DNA of 32,841 bases from SAR116 cluster bacterium AG-447-C21 (lineage in GTDB: Bacteria; Pseudomonadota; Alphaproteobacteria; Thalassobaculales; Thalassobaculaceae), in assembly GCA_003212315.1 (NCBI GenBank), contig QCQB01000025.1:1-32841 (forward strand), written 5' to 3'. Below are positions 7,658 through 16,729 of the stretch, one piece after another (within the stretch, counting starts at the first letter, position 1; the number at the start of each line of letters is the position of its first letter). The notes under the pieces were generated by a model. That model was given only the letters and a program-made list of their open reading frames with translations. It did no database searches and was not told the DNA's origin. The position numbers were made by a program, and so were the translations under genes.

Positions 7658-8527
7658 TTATTCATCTTCAACTATCGCAAGTCCGTTATTCAAGACAACA
7701 GTATCGCGCTCGATTACTTTAGATCTAAAGGAAATTGAACTACCATCTTTCCATATCTCTGTTCTAATAGTTTCTCCAGGGTAAACTGGGGATGAGAATC
7801 TGAGTTGAAGTGATTTAAATCTATTTGCTTCATAATTACAGCACGATTTAAGGATGGCATGACCCGCAACTCCTAATGAGCACAACCCATGTAAGATTGG
7901 CTTCGCAAACCCAGCCGCTTTAGCAACAGAGGGACTTGCATGAAGTGGATTATAATCCCCAGATAGCCGGTAAATTAAAGCCGCCCGATCCAATGTGGGG
8001 AGATCAGTAACCATATCTGGCTGCCTTTCAGGTAATTTGTGGGGTAGTGGCGCCTCATCGCTAGGCCCCCCGTACCCACCGTTGCCCCGAGCAAATGTTG
8101 TTGACGTTAAAGTCGCCAATTTGAGGCCAGAGTCAGCGTCTTTAAGAATACGCTCTGTAAGAATTAGTGCGCCTTTTCCAGCTCCCTTATCCACCAACCC
8201 GGTCACTTTTGATTGTGCTTTTATGGTTGCCGAAGTTGGCAGAGGATTGTGCAATTCTAATTTTTGCTCCCCATGTAGTATTTTAACCCAGTCGATACCG
8301 GTTTCTGGATCCCTGGACCAAAACCCTGGGCTGCCAAGAACAACCGCCATTGTCGGTAGCGCGGAAAAATTCTCCGCTTCTTCAAAAACATAGGGAAGCT
8401 GGGTTTCATCCATTGGATCAGAACCCAAGCCAACACCTAAGGCATAAAGAATAGTATCCCTCGAGGTATAATTTTGGGTTACTTCCTCAAATTTCCAGTT
8501 TTTCAGTTTTTCATATTCAAACGTCAT
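7658..8527 (-). CDS. MaoC-family (R)-specific enoyl-CoA hydratase, MFE-2 hydratase-2 type
   Basis: Two hot-dog domains in 289 residues, like the hydratase-2 part of peroxisomal multifunctional enzyme type 2. It should hydrate trans-2-enoyl-CoA to (R)-3-hydroxyacyl-CoA. The C-terminal domain has the catalytic motif GDYNPLH (D191, H196), then AKPILHGLC, which forms the acyl pocket. The N-terminal domain (about 1-140) is the degenerate half that lines the substrate channel. ATG 8527 is preferred, because an upstream in-frame start at 8587 would overlap the preceding SDR by 26 bases and add an unrelated sequence. It lies 34 bases after the MFE-2-like dehydrogenase, so the two genes are a split MFE-2. 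Confidence 0.88.
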   Translation of the reverse strand: MTFEYEKLKNWKFEEVTQNYTSRDTILYALGVGLGSDPMDETQLPYVFEEAENFSALPTMAVVLGSPGFWSRDPETGIDWVKILHGEQKLELHNPLPTSATIKAQSKVTGLVDKGAGKGALILTERILKDADSGLKLATLTSTTFARGNGGYGGPSDEAPLPHKLPERQPDMVTDLPTLDRAALIYRLSGDYNPLHASPSVAKAAGFAKPILHGLCSLGVAGHAILKSCCNYEANRFKSLQLRFSSPVYPGETIRTEIWKDGSSISFRSKVIERDTVVLNNGLAIVEDE

Positions 8528-8561
8528 AAGCACAATCCAATAGTCAGCCGTATTTAACCTG

Positions 8562-9479
8562 TTAAATGGGATCCCAACTAAAAACATCCTGTGATCGGTC
8601 TAGGGGATAAAAACCTGCCTCCATAGATGGGATAGCATGCTCCAGTACTGTCTCGGGTGTCCATCCTTCACCCCGATGAACCGAACGCGTCGGTCTCGAT
8701 TGCCCCATTAGGAATATTTCGTTATTTCGAACCCCAAAAATCTGACCTGTAACTTTGGAATCGGGAACTGATAATGCAACCGCCACAGGAGCAATCTTTG
8801 CGGTGGTCATAGTCTTGAGTTTCTCGACCCGAGCCCTTTGGGCATCATCACCAATTGGAATGGTGCCTATCATTCGGCTCCAGGCAAATGGAGAAATACA
8901 ATTGGACCTTACGTTGAACCTGCCCATATCTAGAGCTATCGACTTTGACAACCCAGCAATTCCCAGCTTGGCAGCAGCATAATTTGCCTGGCCAAAGTTA
9001 CCAATCAACCCCGATGTAGAAGTCATATGCACGAAAGAACCCGACTCTTGTTCCCTAAAAACAGTAGCAGCCGCACGGCTAACATTGAAACTCCCTTTAA
9101 GGTGTACTGAAATTACCGAGTCCCAGTCGTCTTCTGTCATTTTATGAAATATGACATCTCGAAGAATTCCAGCGTTATTTACAACGATATCTAAACCCCC
9201 TAATTCCTCCACTGCTTGGTTCACCATATCTTGGGCCGCTCCAAAATCAGCAACACTACTGAAATTTACTACCGCTCTGCCTCCCTGATCTTCTATCTCC
9301 TTAGCCACTTCCATAGCGGGGATTCGGTCTTCACCCTCTCCTTGCGTGGTACCCCCTAGGTCATTCACTAAAACCTTGGCTCCAGCTGCTGCAAATGCCA
9401 ATGCGTAGTCACGTCCAATCCCTCTACCCGCACCAGTAATTAGGGCTACTTTGCCCTCTAAAAGCTTATTACCCGTCAT
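8562..9479 (-). CDS. MFE-2-type (3R)-hydroxyacyl-CoA dehydrogenase (SDR)
   Basis: SDR of 305 residues resembling the dehydrogenase domain of multifunctional enzyme type 2: GAGRGIGRDYALAFA for NAD binding, the characteristic VNDLGG loop, NNAGILRD, the catalytic Ser in MTSTSG, and YAAAK. The extended C-terminus (about 250-305, GWTPETVLEH) is also seen in MFE-2 and distinguishes it from FabG-like SDRs. It should oxidise (R)-3-hydroxyacyl-CoA made by the MaoC protein encoded next. First gene of the operon; TGGAG lies eight bases before ATG 9479. The divergent neighbour is an acyl-CoA dehydrogenase that could supply the enoyl-CoA. Confidence 0.9.
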   Translation of the reverse strand: MTGNKLLEGKVALITGAGRGIGRDYALAFAAAGAKVLVNDLGGTTQGEGEDRIPAMEVAKEIEDQGGRAVVNFSSVADFGAAQDMVNQAVEELGGLDIVVNNAGILRDVIFHKMTEDDWDSVISVHLKGSFNVSRAAATVFREQESGSFVHMTSTSGLIGNFGQANYAAAKLGIAGLSKSIALDMGRFNVRSNCISPFAWSRMIGTIPIGDDAQRARVEKLKTMTTAKIAPVAVALSVPDSKVTGQIFGVRNNEIFLMGQSRPTRSVHRGEGWTPETVLEHAIPSMEAGFYPLDRSQDVFSWDPI

Positions 9480-9535
9480 AAATAATTACTCCATTAACTT
9501 TATGGTTTACCTTTGGCATTATCTCATCCAAGGCT

Positions 9536-9545
9536 TGTTATAACA
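9536..9545. promoter_or_regulatory. Perfect palindrome TGTTATAACA in divergent promoter region
   Basis: A 10-bp perfect palindrome lies between the divergent MFE-2 operon (start 9479) and acyl-CoA dehydrogenase gene (start 9653), about 57 bases from the former. It is a plausible shared operator, but short enough to occur by chance. Confidence 0.3.
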
Positions 9546-9652
9546 TTCACATTACCTTTATGATGAAAGCAATACTTCATTCGTAAAATAAATAACAACA
9601 CGCCTATGATCAATTTAGAAAAGGCGCAAGACTTTATAAGAAAGACCTGCAT

Positions 9653-10804
9653 ATGTTGCCAAGGACACTATTTTCAGAAGAGCATGAGATTTTTCGTGAA
9701 GCCACAAAAAGGTTCATAGAGGCGGAAATTGTGCCATACCACGATCAGTGGGAAAAGGACGGCATAGTAAGCAGAGACCTGTGGCGAGCCGCAGGCGAAC
9801 AAGGGTTGTTGTGTTGTACCGTCCCGGAGGAATATGGTGGGCCTGGGGGAGATTTTCTACATAGTGTGATCGTAAATGAGGAGTTGGCCAAAGTGGGGGC
9901 AACCGGCCCAGCATTTCCACTCCATTCTGATATTATTGTCCCTTACCTTCAAGCCTATGGATCAGAAGACCAGAAGAACGAATGGTTGCCAAAAGTAGTC
10001 TCAGGAGAAACAATTATGGCAATCGGGATGACAGAACCAGTAGCCGGTTCAGATCTGCAAGGTATTAAGACAAGGGCAGACAGAGATGGGAATCACTTTG
10101 TCATAAACGGACAGAAAGTCTGGATTTCGAATGGTCAAATAGCCGATCTTTATATTCTGGCTTGCAAAACAGACCCAGATCAAGGCGCTAAAGGCATCAG
10201 CCTTATATTGGTCGAGGGAAACCGAGACGGGTTCGAGCGTGGGAAAAACCTGGAAAAAATAGGTTATAAAGCCCAAGACACATCTGAACTTTTTTTTGAG
10301 GATGTGCGTGTACCTATAACTAACCTTTTAGGTCAAGAGGGCAGAGGATTTGCCCAACTTATGCAGCAGCTCTCCCAGGAACGTTTGGTAGTAGCAATCC
10401 GGTGTGCAACCGCACTGGAAGCATCGCTAGAAGAGACAATTTCCTATACTAGTGAAAGAAAAGTGTTTGGGCGAAACTTATCTGAGTTTCAAAATACTCG
10501 ATTTAAATTGGCTGAGGTAAAAACATTAGCAATGGTTACCCGTGCATTTACAGATCAATGCATTGACCTTCATGTAAAAGGAAACTTGACCTCGGAGGAC
10601 GCAGCAGCAGCAAAATTGCAAACGACAGAGGCTTTGAACAAGGGCGTCGATGAATGTCTTCAATTGCACGGTGGATATGGCTATAGTTGGGAATACCCGA
10701 TCGCCCGCGCATGGGCAGATGCTCGAATGTCGCGCATTGCCGGGGGCTCCTCGGAGATAATGAAGGAAATCATAAGTCGTAATATTTTACCATCAAAGAA
10801 TTAG
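9653..10804 (+). CDS. Acyl-CoA dehydrogenase, LCAD/IVD-like
   Basis: FAD-dependent acyl-CoA dehydrogenase of 383 residues that introduces the alpha-beta double bond, passing electrons to ETF. The family signatures are present: AIGMTEPVAGSDLQG (FAD/substrate loop, residues 123-137), VWISNG, QLHGGYGYSWEYP, and GGSSEIMKEIISR at the end. The position of the MCAD catalytic Glu is Gly (AGGSS). Instead Glu243 in LSQERLV matches the alternative base used by long-chain and isovaleryl-CoA dehydrogenases, so the enzyme should be active. Single gene, divergent from the MFE-2 operon and convergent with the next gene, 11 bases away. It probably performs the first oxidation for that operon. Confidence 0.92.
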   Translation: MLPRTLFSEEHEIFREATKRFIEAEIVPYHDQWEKDGIVSRDLWRAAGEQGLLCCTVPEEYGGPGGDFLHSVIVNEELAKVGATGPAFPLHSDIIVPYLQAYGSEDQKNEWLPKVVSGETIMAIGMTEPVAGSDLQGIKTRADRDGNHFVINGQKVWISNGQIADLYILACKTDPDQGAKGISLILVEGNRDGFERGKNLEKIGYKAQDTSELFFEDVRVPITNLLGQEGRGFAQLMQQLSQERLVVAIRCATALEASLEETISYTSERKVFGRNLSEFQNTRFKLAEVKTLAMVTRAFTDQCIDLHVKGNLTSEDAAAAKLQTTEALNKGVDECLQLHGGYGYSWEYPIARAWADARMSRIAGGSSEIMKEIISRNILPSKN

Positions 10805-10815
10805 TACTAATTTGT

Positions 10816-11733
10816 TTACCCATTTGCCTGTTCATGCTCTTTGATTTTTATATCTGATAATTTTTGGAATACCTTGAATACAGCACTATCATCTTCCCTC
10901 CCGAAACCTGAAGACGCTGCAGCTAAAAACTGTTGATGGGCTGCTGCTGTTAATGGAAGCGGAAATCGAAGCTCATGGCCCGTCCCGAGCACAATCCCCA
11001 AGTCCTTCACGAAAATATCCACAGCGCTCAATGGAGTGTAGTCCTCATCAAGAATGTGCGGAACACGATTTTGCCACATCCAGGAAGAACCAGCTGACCC
11101 AGATATCACATCGTATAGCTCCCTTGCGTTAGCACCAGCGCGAACTCCAAAGGCCATAGCTTCCGCCGCAGCAGCTATGTGAACCCCTGCTAGTAATTGG
11201 TTCACCGTTTTGACAGTTGAGCCAATTCCGTGTTCCGTTCCCAGTCGATGAATTTTCCCAGAAATCGCTTCCATCATGTCCGCAACCTGCTCGAAAGCCG
11301 AATCTGGGCCTGATGCCATAATCGATAAATTTCCAGATCTTGCCCCAGCTGCACCTCCGCTTACCGGCGCGTCAATCATTTCAAACCCTTGCTTTAATAA
11401 ACGTTCGCCACAAGTCTTTGCATAAGCTGCAGGGACCGTACTACTTTGAACAACAACGGCACCCGAACTTAAACCCTCTACAGCTCCTTCCTTCCCAAAA
11501 AGCACCTCTTCAACCTGCTTGTCATTTACAACTAAAACAATGACGGCAGAACAGCCCTCTACTGCCGCTCTAATAGAGCTCTTTGCAACGCCGCCCGCAC
11601 TTTCTAAATTTTTCATCGCATTATCGTTTATATCAAAGCCAATTACTTCGAATTGCCTCTGCAAAAGTGATAGGGCTACACCCATTCCCATCGAACCAAG
11701 ACCTAAAACGCAAATTTTTCGATTAGCGATCAT
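10816..11733 (-). CDS. 3-hydroxyisobutyrate dehydrogenase-family oxidoreductase
   Basis: Beta-hydroxyacid dehydrogenase of 305 residues: N-terminal Rossmann motif GLGSMGMGVA, substrate motif DAPVSGGAAGA (121-131), and the catalytic Lys175 in TVKTVNQ. The helix after it reads LLAGVHIAAAAEAMAF, which recalls the L-threonate dehydrogenase (LtnD) subgroup more than valine-pathway MmsB, but this is a recollection of family style, not an alignment. It oxidises a 3-hydroxyacid to the semialdehyde or 3-oxoacid using NAD(P). It is downstream of phaA with a 78-base gap that holds a dyad at 11758-11771, so it may have its own promoter. Confidence 0.85.
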   Translation of the reverse strand: MIANRKICVLGLGSMGMGVALSLLQRQFEVIGFDINDNAMKNLESAGGVAKSSIRAAVEGCSAVIVLVVNDKQVEEVLFGKEGAVEGLSSGAVVVQSSTVPAAYAKTCGERLLKQGFEMIDAPVSGGAAGARSGNLSIMASGPDSAFEQVADMMEAISGKIHRLGTEHGIGSTVKTVNQLLAGVHIAAAAEAMAFGVRAGANARELYDVISGSAGSSWMWQNRVPHILDEDYTPLSAVDIFVKDLGIVLGTGHELRFPLPLTAAAHQQFLAAASSGFGREDDSAVFKVFQKLSDIKIKEHEQANG

Positions 11734-11757
11734 TTTATCACCTAACTTGTTTCGATA

Positions 11758-11771
11758 ATTGATAAATCAAT
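11758..11771. promoter_or_regulatory. Dyad ATTGAT-AA-ATCAAT upstream of the 3-hydroxyacid dehydrogenase
   Basis: Exact 6-bp arms with a 2-base centre, 24 bases upstream of the minus-strand start at 11733. The position fits an operator or the -10 neighbourhood, but the sequence is AT-rich and chance is possible. Confidence 0.3.
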
Positions 11772-11811
11772 GTGGGTATGGTCGGGAAAACATTGCACAC
11801 AGAATACAAAT

Positions 11812-12987
11812 TTAGTCCCGCGCAATACACATAGCTACTCCCATGCCCCCACCTATGCAAAGTGTGGTTAACCCTTTTTTAGCATCGCGCTTTTGCATCT
11901 CGTAGAGTAGCGTGATCAAAACGCGGGCACCAGAAGCTCCAATGGGGTGCCCCAATGCGATTGCGCCCCCGTTCACATTTACCTTTTCTATATCCCAACC
12001 CATGTCCTTATTCACCGCACAGGCCTGGGCAGCGAAAGCTTCGTTGGCTTCTATCAAATCCAGGTCTTTTGCTGACCAACCTGCCTTGTCTAAAGCTGCC
12101 CGACTGGCAGGGATAGGTCCCGTGCCCATAATAGCTGGATCTACGCCTTTTGTAGCAAAAGATGCAATCCTGCCCAGCGGTTGAATGCCGCGCTTGTCTG
12201 CCTCTGATTTCGTCATCAGTACCACTGCGGCTGCACCATCATTTATACCGGAAGCGTTACCCGCAGTTACCGTGCCATCTTTGGTAAACGCCGGCCTGAG
12301 CTTGGAGAGGGCCTCAATAGTTGCGCCATGACGAGGATACTCATCAGCGTCTATAACTGTATCTTCACGCTTTCCTTTTATAGTTACTGGCGTAATTTCA
12401 TCAGCAAATTTACCCGCCTTTTGGGCCGCCTCTGCCTTATGTTGAGACGATAATGCAAAAGCATCCTGATCATCCCTCGTAATTTGCCACTGATTAGCAA
12501 CATTCTCAGCTGTGTTACCCATATGATAACCATTAAAATAATCCCATAAACCATCCTTGATCATGGTATCTATGAGTTTCAAATCGCCCATTTTCTGACC
12601 CAATCTCAAATTTTGAGCATGTGGCGCCTGACTCATACTTTCCTGACCGCCTGCTACAACAATCTCTGAGTCAGCAGCTTTTATCGCCTGAGCTCCAAGT
12701 GCAACTGCCCTAAGACCAGATCCACAAACTTGATTTATGGTTAGGGCCGTACGTTCTTGAGGGATACCAGCCGCGATAGAAGCTTGCCTTGCCGGGTTCA
12801 TCCCTGTTGCGGCAGTAAGAACTTGGCCCAACACTACCTCATCAACATCATCCCCCGGAACCTTGGCTCTAAGTAAGGCTTCCCGAATCGCAATTTCTCC
12901 GAGTTCTGCTCCTGTGAGTGCACTTAAGCCACCTCCAAAAGTTCCAATAGCTGTTCTTGCGGCGCTGGCTATCACGACATCATTCAT
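11812..12987 (-). CDS. phaA: Acetyl-CoA C-acetyltransferase (biosynthetic/degradative thiolase)
   Basis: Canonical thiolase of 391 residues that condenses or cleaves acetyl-CoA/acetoacetyl-CoA. All catalytic residues are in place: Cys88 in NQVCGSG, His347 in GHPIGASG, and Cys377 in CIGGGMG. The length and motifs closely match PhaA/AtoB. AGGAG (12994-12998 on the complementary strand) lies six bases before ATG 12987, which is therefore preferred to GTG 12990. It lies 28 bases after the FMN-dependent hydroxyacid oxidase and probably shares its transcript. It differs clearly from the SCP2-type thiolase at 6060, so the window has one canonical and one unusual thiolase. Confidence 0.95.
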   Translation of the reverse strand: MNDVVIASAARTAIGTFGGGLSALTGAELGEIAIREALLRAKVPGDDVDEVVLGQVLTAATGMNPARQASIAAGIPQERTALTINQVCGSGLRAVALGAQAIKAADSEIVVAGGQESMSQAPHAQNLRLGQKMGDLKLIDTMIKDGLWDYFNGYHMGNTAENVANQWQITRDDQDAFALSSQHKAEAAQKAGKFADEITPVTIKGKREDTVIDADEYPRHGATIEALSKLRPAFTKDGTVTAGNASGINDGAAAVVLMTKSEADKRGIQPLGRIASFATKGVDPAIMGTGPIPASRAALDKAGWSAKDLDLIEANEAFAAQACAVNKDMGWDIEKVNVNGGAIALGHPIGASGARVLITLLYEMQKRDAKKGLTTLCIGGGMGVAMCIARD

Positions 12988-13015
12988 CACATTCTCCTGT
13001 AGAAATTATTTATTG

Positions 13016-14104
13016 TTAATATTTATAATCGTCGGCTTCTAATAGTGGAAAAGCGCTTGCTACGTCCGGAGAACTAACCGGCGCAGCGGGACACAATTGT
13101 TGCTTTTCTATTTTTGAATAGTCGGTAGCGCCAAGGAGGCCAAGTGCTAATTTAGTTTCCTCCTCCAATAACTCCAACATGCGTACTACTCCATCTGCTC
13201 CACCAGCGGCCAAACCATAACAAAATAGTCGGCCAATACCTATGAGGTCTGCTCCAAGTGCTATTCCCTTTACAATGTCAGTACCTCTTGAAAACCCGCC
13301 GTCGACAGCCACTAAACTTCTTCCAGCCACAGCATCTACTACTTCTGGCAATACTGCGAACGAACCTAATCCATGATCGAGTTGACGCCCCCCATGGTTC
13401 GAGACGTAGACCATATCGACATCATGTTCGATTGCCATCAGAGCATCTTCCGCCGTTGCTATGCCCTTCAAAATGATAGGCAATTTATATTTTGTTTTAT
13501 AGCGCTCTACATCTTTCCAACTTAATGCTGCTTGCCAATCTGCACCTGAACCAGTTCGCCATGGTTTAGCAAAACGATTAGCAATATCTCGTTCCCTTCT
13601 GGAGTAGTTGGCACTATCAACCGTTAAACAGAATGCATCGTAACCAGAGTCGATGGCTCTACTGACGTATGAATCAAGAAATTCGTCATCCCCTCGTTTA
13701 TATAGCATGGCAATTTTAAATCCCGGTGCAGCTTTCGCCACATCTTCCATTGGAATAGTACTGACCGAGCTGAGCATCAACGCACACCCAAATTCACTTG
13801 CTGCATTCATAGCCGCAACACCACCCTGCGGATCAAAACTTTCAAGCGAACCTATCGGCGCAAGACAAACCGGCAATCGCATCGGGTGACCAAAGATATT
13901 TGACCTGGCATCAACATTCCGCATATCTCTGAGTACTCGAGGTCGAAAGGCCACTGAGTCTAGGGCCATTCGGTTTCTTTTCAGGGTAGTCTCCGTTTCC
14001 GTACCTCCCCGCAAATAATCCCAGATATTTCTACTGAGTTTACCCCGCGCAGCATCGACAATTTCGTGAAGCGCTTGAAATTTAAATCGTAAATCCTCGT
14101 TCAC
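13016..14104 (-). CDS. FMN-dependent alpha-hydroxyacid oxidase/dehydrogenase
   Basis: Member of the glycolate oxidase/L-lactate dehydrogenase (LldD)/mandelate dehydrogenase family. It oxidises an (S)-2-hydroxyacid to the 2-oxoacid. The TIM-barrel active-site residues are visible: Tyr30 in WDYLRGG, Tyr135 in MLYKR, Lys213 in ILKGI, His237 in SNHGGRQLD, and the FMN phosphate loop around VDGGFSRG. At 362 residues it is slightly short for the family. No membrane-binding insertion is obvious, so soluble oxidase and quinone-linked forms cannot be separated. It starts at GTG 14104, with AAGGAC about eight bases upstream. First gene of a likely operon with phaA and possibly the 3-hydroxyacid dehydrogenase. 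Confidence 0.88.
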   Translation of the reverse strand: MNEDLRFKFQALHEIVDAARGKLSRNIWDYLRGGTETETTLKRNRMALDSVAFRPRVLRDMRNVDARSNIFGHPMRLPVCLAPIGSLESFDPQGGVAAMNAASEFGCALMLSSVSTIPMEDVAKAAPGFKIAMLYKRGDDEFLDSYVSRAIDSGYDAFCLTVDSANYSRRERDIANRFAKPWRTGSGADWQAALSWKDVERYKTKYKLPIILKGIATAEDALMAIEHDVDMVYVSNHGGRQLDHGLGSFAVLPEVVDAVAGRSLVAVDGGFSRGTDIVKGIALGADLIGIGRLFCYGLAAGGADGVVRMLELLEEETKLALGLLGATDYSKIEKQQLCPAAPVSSPDVASAFPLLEADDYKY

Positions 14105-14183
14105 TGGTTTTGTCCTTATTATCCAAACGTTAATTTTTTGGGGCAGTCACATCTCTGCCTAAAATCTTAGTTACTAACTATTA

Positions 14184-14199
14184 AAATACGATTGTATTT
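14184..14199 (-). terminator. Weak AT-rich hairpin downstream of the DUF2333 gene
   Basis: AAATAC (14184-14189) and GTATTT (14194-14199) pair around a 4-base loop, 13 bases past the DUF2333 stop, and are followed by TTTAAT in the transcript direction. It is a possible but weak intrinsic terminator, since the stem has only two G-C pairs. Confidence 0.3.
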
Positions 14200-14211
14200 A
14201 GTCTTTTGAAA

Positions 14212-15189
14212 TCATTTTTGTAATATATTGATTATTTCGCGCAATTGAGTCCGAGCACGTAAAAGGTAGAAACCGAGAGCCGCTAAATGACTTGGTCCAA
14301 TGAAACCATCTGGTTTCCCATTCACTACCACCAACGGATCCATACTCGCAGCTTGCTTCAGGGACGCAAGCATCAATAACCAAGACGGTGACAGTTCTTT
14401 TGTTTTATTTACACTTTCAAAGTCCTTACCCAAATCCCGTAAGATCAAATAATATGCATAAAGTCGCCCCTTAGCGGAGTAAAAAATATCATCGGCTTTC
14501 GTATCGATCCCCCATTGTCCGGCCTTGGCAAGATGATCATCTATAACTGCTGAATTTGACCCTAAATCAGCTGTAAATCTCAATAATGTTCCCTGTAAAT
14601 TATCTGCTCTGCGCTCAAACTTAGCATCCCCGTTGGCCAAGCGTTGGTTATAGGAAAATAAAGAACGCTGGGCCGCCCGATACTGAGATTCTGAAGATGC
14701 TGTCGGTACGATAGATGTAGAAAAGTCGAATATCCAGGTAGTACCTGGATATTTTAGAAGCCCTGATGCCTTATCTAAATCTTTATCAACCTCACTAGAA
14801 CCTCTGGATCGTCCAATTTGATCCGTCATCTCAAGAGCAAATCTCGATACGGCATAAATAATCCCTTGTTGATAATTAGGCATATTATCCAAAACGTATC
14901 CAGGCATAAAGAATGGATCGTTTGCGACCCAACTGTTGCTGTTAACCTCTCGATCGATCAATGCAATAGCCATAGAAACAGCATGGCTACCACCAACTTT
15001 AATTGAGGACGGCTTGAAATCTGGATCATCGTCAACTTTATGCACAATAATCATGCCCAAAACATAATATAGGATTACAAAAGCAAAACTTGTGCATAGG
15101 CCAATGACCCCAAGCCGCTTATATCGACCCAAGGGAATTCCTTTGTCTAATTTTTTATCTGTGTCTTTATCAAAATCAGCTTCTTCCAC
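14212..15189 (-). CDS. DUF2333 family inner-membrane protein
   Basis: Conserved proteobacterial protein of unknown function, 325 residues. A charged cytoplasmic N-terminus precedes one membrane helix (about residues 28-51, rich in Val/Leu/Phe). A large probably periplasmic alpha-helical domain follows, with the family pattern IALIDREVNSNSWVANDP and PNYQQGIIYAVSRFA. The start is GTG 15189; the ribosome binding site is weak. It is followed on the same transcript direction by no close gene and lies 48 bases after the TVP38 gene. The function is not known and I assign none; the DUF2333 match is by remembered family sequence. Confidence 0.8.
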   Translation of the reverse strand: MEEADFDKDTDKKLDKGIPLGRYKRLGVIGLCTSFAFVILYYVLGMIIVHKVDDDPDFKPSSIKVGGSHAVSMAIALIDREVNSNSWVANDPFFMPGYVLDNMPNYQQGIIYAVSRFALEMTDQIGRSRGSSEVDKDLDKASGLLKYPGTTWIFDFSTSIVPTASSESQYRAAQRSLFSYNQRLANGDAKFERRADNLQGTLLRFTADLGSNSAVIDDHLAKAGQWGIDTKADDIFYSAKGRLYAYYLILRDLGKDFESVNKTKELSPSWLLMLASLKQAASMDPLVVVNGKPDGFIGPSHLAALGFYLLRARTQLREIINILQK

Positions 15190-15237
15190 CAGCCCACCAA
15201 CTCAAAAAAGTTAATAAAATAATCTTCTTCAGCATCC

Positions 15238-15939
15238 TCATTTTCGTGTCAACGTGTTAATTATCAACCTATAAAAAACAGGAAAAAGGGCCAGAATCCC
15301 GAGCCCAGTCAGCCCAAGCATTAATTCGTTTGTAATCAATAATGAGATATCAAAATTGTCGCTATTCAATAATATTTTATCAAGACCCGCCCCCGTGAGG
15401 GAAAACGCTACTGCTCCTGGAAACATTCCTATCACGGACGCACAAAAATATATAGAAAACCTAACCTGAAGAAACGCCGGCACCAGATTGACCAAGAAAA
15501 ACGGGAATACTGGAACTAGTCTCAGGAATAGCATATAGCTAAAACTATTTTTTTTAAAGCCGTCCTGCATGCTCATTATAGCAGAACCAGCACGTGATTT
15601 AAGAGAATCACCTAGTGCCGTTCGGGCGGCAAGATAAAGTGAGCATGCGCCGATCGTAGCACCAGTTAGTGAGAACATAGCGCCGAGAGAAACGCCGTAA
15701 AGGTAGCCCCCCGTCAAAGAAAGTATTGCTGCGCCCGGGATAGAACAAGCTGTCGTGACGGCGTAAATTAAAATAAATATGAAGACTGAAGTCGCGTATT
15801 TAGCTTGGATAAGTTGTTTTAACTCTTCTTTATTTGTTCTAATTGTTTCCAGAGAAATATATTCAGTCCAGCCAAAAAAAAATGCCCCCAAAAGACCTGT
15901 CAGCAAAATAGAAATAGGCAGGAAACGATTAAGTTTCAT
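15238..15939 (-). CDS. TVP38/TMEM64 (DedA-like, VTT domain) membrane protein
   Basis: Polytopic inner-membrane protein of about 233 residues with five to six hydrophobic segments. The VTT-domain signatures are clear: CSIPGAAILSLTGGYLYG in the first half, and FLRLVPVFPFFLVNLVPA followed by GMFPGAVAFSLTGAGLD in the second half. Distant relatives act in lipid scrambling or phospholipid transport, but the specific role of bacterial TVP38 proteins is unsettled. ATG 15939 is preferred to TTG 15948. It is probably co-transcribed with the DUF2333 gene, suggesting an envelope-related role for the pair. Confidence 0.88.
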   Translation of the reverse strand: MKLNRFLPISILLTGLLGAFFFGWTEYISLETIRTNKEELKQLIQAKYATSVFIFILIYAVTTACSIPGAAILSLTGGYLYGVSLGAMFSLTGATIGACSLYLAARTALGDSLKSRAGSAIMSMQDGFKKNSFSYMLFLRLVPVFPFFLVNLVPAFLQVRFSIYFCASVIGMFPGAVAFSLTGAGLDKILLNSDNFDISLLITNELMLGLTGLGILALFPVFYRLIINTLTRK

Positions 15940-16048
15940 ATTCTTCAAAAACTTTTGTTTTGGTATCTTGAGATGAAGCCAAATTAAATCTAATTTTCAC
16001 GGGAAATCCCAATACTCTAATGTTTTCTTATCGAATTTCATACCTGCT

Positions 16049-16672
16049 TCAATATAGTTTTTCGGTATATCCTTTTTGGATACTGCGGTTTGCAGCAGAA
16101 ACAGCCGCACTATCATCGCCCAAGCCTATTTGATCAGTGATAATTTCTCCAAGGGAGGGGAAACTTTGTCTTTCTATTTTATAATCATCTTCCCAGAGTT
16201 TGGACCTGATTAGTGCTTTAGCACATTGCAAGTACGCTTCTTTGACCTCTATTTTTAGTGCTGATCTTGGTGCTTTTCCTTGCGCAGATAGCCCTTCTAG
16301 AATCTCTTTATCTAATATTATGGTACCTAAACCATTTACTCGAAGTGTTTCATTCATTCCTGGAACTAAGAAGAGCACCCCAAGACCTTTATTATCAATA
16401 ATGTTGGATAATGTATCCGTTCTGTTATTTCCTAATCTATCTGGTATGAAGATTGTATTTTCATCTTTAACAAGTACAAAACCCGGCGCATCTCCTCTTG
16501 GAGAGACATCGCCAAGCCCATCGCTTCCCATTGTGCCGATAACCAAAAATGGCGATAATTCGATGAAAGCACGACAATGCTTATCTATATGGTCTAGCTG
16601 TTTTAATACAGCCCTCTCAGAGGGTTTCCCATAATGACTTCCAAGATCATCCTTATTCATGATTTTATTCAC
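16049..16672 (-). CDS. PPOX-type FMN flavoprotein (MSMEG_1061-like)
   Basis: Pyridoxamine-5-phosphate-oxidase-fold protein of 207 residues with the split-barrel core ELSPFLVIGTMGSDG, then SPRGDAPGF and the FMN phosphate-binding RLGNNRTDTLSNI. The subgroup looks like the MSMEG_1061-type FMN-dependent family. Its members are putative reductases or oxidases of unknown substrate. GTG 16672 (GAGGG just upstream) or ATG 16660 could be the start. It diverges from the TPP decarboxylase genes, and the 138 bases between hold the operator-like dyad at 16730-16751, so the two sides may be co-regulated. Confidence 0.82.
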   Translation of the reverse strand: MNKIMNKDDLGSHYGKPSERAVLKQLDHIDKHCRAFIELSPFLVIGTMGSDGLGDVSPRGDAPGFVLVKDENTIFIPDRLGNNRTDTLSNIIDNKGLGVLFLVPGMNETLRVNGLGTIILDKEILEGLSAQGKAPRSALKIEVKEAYLQCAKALIRSKLWEDDYKIERQSFPSLGEIITDQIGLGDDSAAVSAANRSIQKGYTEKLY

Positions 16673-16729
16673 TATACCCTCACTTCTCGATATATTTGTA
16701 TGTTGTCTTTAGGCTATATTGCTCACAAT

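Noticed and set aside
7995-8393. Plus-strand open frame of 132 codons inside the MaoC gene
   Set aside because: It is antisense to a well-supported hydratase and its translation is low-complexity Ser/Pro-rich with no recognisable domain.
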